A model generated the notes under the pieces. That model ran no database searches. It worked only from the letters and a program-made list of their open reading frames with translations, and was not told where the DNA came from. The position numbers and the translations under genes are program-made. From DASUBN01 sp964584665 (GTDB taxonomy: Bacteria; Pseudomonadota; Gammaproteobacteria; Natronospirales; REEB76), in the NCBI GenBank assembly GCA_964584665.1, contig CAZPAO010000005.1, positions 62,001 through 126,000 of the forward strand: 64,000 nucleotides of DNA. The letters are read 5' to 3'. Positions 61,383 to 64,000 of this stretch are shown piece after piece (position 1 is the stretch's first letter; each line of letters opens with the position of its first letter).

Positions 61383-61958
61383 TCAGCGCCCCAGAAAAAC
61401 CATCTTCTTCCAGATCTGTCGGCCGGTGAAGGCATGCAGCACCGCGGCGCCCACGTGCAGGGCTAGATAAGTGGGGATCCAGATGCCGCCCCATTCGTGG
61501 TGGATGTCCTGCACCACGTCCAGCCAGCCCTCGGACTTCTGCCCGGGGACGATCATGATGCTCATGAGCGTGCCGGAGGCACCTTGCCAGGTGAAGAGCA
61601 GCAGCCCCAGGGCCTGCACCATGGCGTTGAGGCCGCGGTGGGTGACCGGCTCCGGCATCCTGAAGCGAGCCAGCGTGCGGATGTCCGCCTTCACATAAGC
61701 GAGGCGCTCGCGGGTGTAGGGCAGCCAGGCGCTGAAGCGCAGTTCCCGCGGCCCGATGAAGCCCCACAGCAGCCGGCCCGCGAGGAAGGCGCTGAAGGCG
61801 AGACCCACGTACATATGCAGCATGTAACCGGAGTGATCCGGCTTGTGGTAGTCGTGGGCGCCTTCGCCTATCCACCAGGCCCACACGCCGAACACCACCA
61901 GGCCGATATGCAGCACCCGGGTCGGGACATCGAGCTTCGGTTCCGCAGCGGCCATCAT
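61383..61958 (-). CDS. cytochrome b561-type membrane cytochrome
   Basis: 191 aa, four helices with His ligands in RVLHIGLVV, YMLHMYVG, IHHEWGG and ALHVGAAVLHAF, as in Ni-Fe-hydrogenase-type cytochrome b subunits. Two b haems expected. Moves electrons within the inner membrane to an unknown partner. ATG 61958 overlaps the stop of the small upstream gene (ATGA) and has GAGGG before it. Confidence 0.85.
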   Translation of the reverse strand: MMAAAEPKLDVPTRVLHIGLVVFGVWAWWIGEGAHDYHKPDHSGYMLHMYVGLAFSAFLAGRLLWGFIGPRELRFSAWLPYTRERLAYVKADIRTLARFRMPEPVTHRGLNAMVQALGLLLFTWQGASGTLMSIMIVPGQKSEGWLDVVQDIHHEWGGIWIPTYLALHVGAAVLHAFTGRQIWKKMVFLGR

Positions 61959-62167
61959 GCATCCCTCGGGCGCGCGCCCAGGAGGCGCGCCGGCAGGAAC
62001 AGCACGGCACGCAGGATTTCGAACACCGCGTCCACCGTGAGGCCGAGGAGGCGGAACGGCAGCAGCAGCAACCATATGAACGGATAGAGGACGAGTGCCA
62101 GCAGCGCCAGCGGCCAGCACAGGATCAGCAGGATGAGCCAGAGGATGAAACTGTTGAATACGCGCAT
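61955..62167 (-). CDS. small hypothetical membrane protein
   Basis: 70 aa, two long hydrophobic helices, basic C-terminus. ATG 62167 is favoured because GGAGG lies five bases upstream; a GTG at 62191 is in frame. A TATACT -10 box lies at about 62193-62198. No family recognised. Coupled to the cytochrome gene by a four-base overlap. Confidence 0.65.
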   Translation of the reverse strand: MRVFNSFILWLILLILCWPLALLALVLYPFIWLLLLPFRLLGLTVDAVFEILRAVLFLPARLLGARPRDA

Positions 62168-62220
62168 GCCGTCCTCCACCGCGATGGCCACAGTATAAGG
62201 TGTGGGACCGCGTGCACGGG

Positions 62221-62226
62221 TAGAAT
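62221..62226 (+). promoter_or_regulatory. -10 box TAGAAT, six bases before the uvrD ATG
   Basis: TAGAAT, GCGCGC, ATG at 62233, no ribosome site; same layout as the esterase gene at 7144. Confidence 0.5.
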
Positions 62227-62232
62227 GCGCGC

Positions 62233-64000
62233 ATGGACGTCACCGGCATCCTCGACAAGCTCAACCCGGCGCAGCGCGAAGCGGTCTCGGCGGAAGCCCG
62301 GCCCACCCTGGTGCTGGCCGGCGCCGGTTCCGGCAAGACCCGGGTGCTGGTGCACCGCATCGCCTGGCTCATGCAGGTGGAGAACGTGTCGCCCTACGGC
62401 ATCCTCGCCGTCACCTTCACCAACAAGGCGGCGGGCGAGATGCGCAACCGCGTCGAGCGCCTCATGGGTGGCTCCGCCGGCGGCATGTGGATAGGCACCT
62501 TCCACTCCATCGCCCACCGCTTGCTGCGCCAGCACTGGCGCGAGGCGGGGCTGCCCCAGGCCTTCCAGATCCTGGATTCCGAGGACCAGTTCCGGCTCAT
62601 CAAACGGCTGCTGAAGAGCCTGGAACTGGACGAGACCCGCTACCCGCCGCGCCAGGCCCAGTGGTACATCAACTCCCGCAAGGACGACGGGCTCCGGGCC
62701 CGCAACATCGCCCGCACCGAGGACCCGTTCCAGGACACGCTGCTGCGGGTCTACCGCGCCTACGAGGAAGCCTGCGAACGGGGCGGCATGGTGGACTTCG
62801 CGGAACTCTTGCTCCGGGCCCACGAGCTCTGGCTCAAGAACCCTGACCTCCTGGAGCACTACCGGCGCCGCTTCCGCCACATCCTGGTGGACGAATTCCA
62901 GGACACCAACGCCATCCAGTACGCCTCCATACGCATGCTGGCGGGGCCGGACGGCATCCCCTTCGTGGTGGGCGATGACGACCAATCCATCTACGCCTGG
63001 CGCGGCGCCAAGATCGAGAACATCCTGCGTTTCGAGAAGGACTTCCCCGGCACCCGCGTCATCAAGCTGGAGCAGAACTACCGCTCCACCGGCAACATCC
63101 TCAAGGCCGCCAACGCGCTCATCGGCCACAACAGCACGCGCCTGGGCAAGAACCTCTGGACCGATGGCGGCGAAGGTTCCCTCATCCGCGTCTATGCCGG
63201 CTACAACGAGCAGGACGAGGCCCAGTTCGTGCTGGACCGCATCAAGCAGTGGCAGGAGCAGGGCGGCGTGCGCAAGGACGTGGCCATCCTCTACCGCTCC
63301 AACGCCCAGTCCCGCGTGTTCGAAGAGCGGTTCATGTTGGAGGGGATCCCCTACCGGGTCTACGGCGGCCTGCGCTTCTTCGAGCGCCAGGAGATCAAGG
63401 ACGCGCTCGCCTACCTCCGTCTCGTGGAGAACCGGCACGACGACCCTTCCTTCGAACGGGTCATCAACGTGCCCACCCGCGGCATCGGTTCCAAGAGCAT
63501 CGAGCTCATCCGCGAAGTGGCGCGCCGCGACAGCGTGTCGCTCTGGACCGCGCTCGCCACCGTCGTCGCGGACACCGCCCAGCCCGCGCGCGTGACCACC
63601 GCCCTCGCCAAGTTCGCCAAGCTCATCGACGATATGGAGCTGCAGGTGCGGGGCCTGCAGCTCTTCGAGCAGGTGGACCAGGTGCTGGTGCAGAGCGGCC
63701 TCAACGACCATTACCTCAAGACCGAGAAGGGCGAGCGGGGCGAGGCGCGGGTCGAGAACCTGCAGGAACTCGTCAGTGCCGCCCGCGGCTTCGTGCCGGA
63801 AGCGCTGGAAGGCATGAGCGCGCTGTCCGGTTTCCTCTCCCACGCAGCCTTGGAGGCGGGTGAGGGCCAGGCGGAAGCCTGGGAGGACTGTGTGCAGCTC
63901 ATGACCCTACACTCCGCCAAGGGGCTCGAGTTCCCCATGGTGTTCATCTGCGGGCTGGAGGACGGGCTTTTCCCCCACGAGCGTTCCGCCGACGATCTCG
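62233..64000 (+). CDS. uvrD: DNA helicase II (3' end beyond the window)
   Basis: About 589 of an expected 720-750 codons are present. Superfamily 1A helicase acting in nucleotide-excision and mismatch repair. Q-motif LNPAQREAV, Walker A LAGAGSGKTRVL (about residues 29-40), FTNKAAGEMR (motif Ia), VDEFQDTN (Walker B), VGDDDQSIYAWRGA (motif III), LEQNYRS (motif IV) and MTLHSAKGLEF (motif V) all intact. GDDDQSIYAWRGAKIENI favours UvrD over Rep. The window ends just after DGLFPHERS. Confidence 0.95.
   Translation, partial: MDVTGILDKLNPAQREAVSAEARPTLVLAGAGSGKTRVLVHRIAWLMQVENVSPYGILAVTFTNKAAGEMRNRVERLMGGSAGGMWIGTFHSIAHRLLRQHWREAGLPQAFQILDSEDQFRLIKRLLKSLELDETRYPPRQAQWYINSRKDDGLRARNIARTEDPFQDTLLRVYRAYEEACERGGMVDFAELLLRAHELWLKNPDLLEHYRRRFRHILVDEFQDTNAIQYASIRMLAGPDGIPFVVGDDDQSIYAWRGAKIENILRFEKDFPGTRVIKLEQNYRSTGNILKAANALIGHNSTRLGKNLWTDGGEGSLIRVYAGYNEQDEAQFVLDRIKQWQEQGGVRKDVAILYRSNAQSRVFEERFMLEGIPYRVYGGLRFFERQEIKDALAYLRLVENRHDDPSFERVINVPTRGIGSKSIELIREVARRDSVSLWTALATVVADTAQPARVTTALAKFAKLIDDMELQVRGLQLFEQVDQVLVQSGLNDHYLKTEKGERGEARVENLQELVSAARGFVPEALEGMSALSGFLSHAALEAGEGQAEAWEDCVQLMTLHSAKGLEFPMVFICGLEDGLFPHERSADDL

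Overview
This 64 kb window is a high-GC (roughly two-thirds G+C by eye) chromosomal segment. It looks like a gammaproteobacterium of the Xanthomonadales/Lysobacterales type. The reasons are the gene content (tamA/tamB, polA, uvrD, a TorF-type porin, MASE1 and GAF diguanylate cyclases, a GlyGly-CTERM protein, a Clp/Crp-like site) and genes whose -10 box sits six bases before the start codon, as expected for leaderless transcripts. The placement is an inference from gene families. No rRNA, tRNA, CRISPR array, integrase or transposase was recognised.

Layout. 1-7.8 kb: most of polA behind a small lipoprotein gene, a MenI-like thioesterase, a DUF885 metallopeptidase, an SDR and an esterase. 7.8-18.4 kb: one minus-strand run of tightly spaced genes: HIT protein, nudC, an EamA transporter, then (from its own promoter) NRDE protein, S9 peptidase, tamA, tamB. 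18.5-25.1 kb: a MASE1-PAS-GGDEF-EAL protein, a VOC protein diverging from an AraC regulator, a triple-GAF diguanylate cyclase and a TlpA thioredoxin. 25.1-34.2 kb: envelope and small-molecule genes, including an outer-membrane protein with a CACGCG motif, three members of a small secreted paralogue family, transporters, a LysR/quinone reductase pair and a TorF porin.

34.2-39.2 kb is the most unusual part. A structured leader with a Crp/Clp-like site precedes a GlyGly-CTERM surface protein. Two strong terminators follow, with a candidate small RNA between them. Next come a copy of a dispersed palindromic repeat and an AT-rich two-gene island encoding an ABC-type AAA ATPase and a TOPRIM-like protein, most likely a phage-defence module. 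The island ends beside an NTF2-like gene broken by an internal deletion. 39.2-52.5 kb: HAD protein, pyrimidine-dimer glycosylase-like protein, orphan ParA, methyltransferase, stand-alone EAL phosphodiesterase, a CBS-histidine kinase/dual-receiver pair, a 2Fe-2S flavoreductase and the DUF969/DUF979 pair. 52.6-62.2 kb: sulfotransferase and SapC, then a probable operon of membrane phosphatase/sulfatase-superfamily enzyme, kinase-like/methyltransferase fusion, YIDPGSGS small protein, short YidC paralogue and LysE exporter; then DUF1684, VanY-like peptidase and cytochrome b561. uvrD runs off the right edge.

Themes. Three cyclic-di-GMP enzymes, a two-component pair and a Clp-like site point to c-di-GMP-linked control of surface and secreted functions. 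Four copies of a roughly 110-130 bp imperfect palindrome lie just after plus-strand genes. They share a 22-nt core and a CCTAGCC box at fixed spacing, while in three copies the terminal arms differ in sequence yet stay self-complementary. I did not recognise this family.
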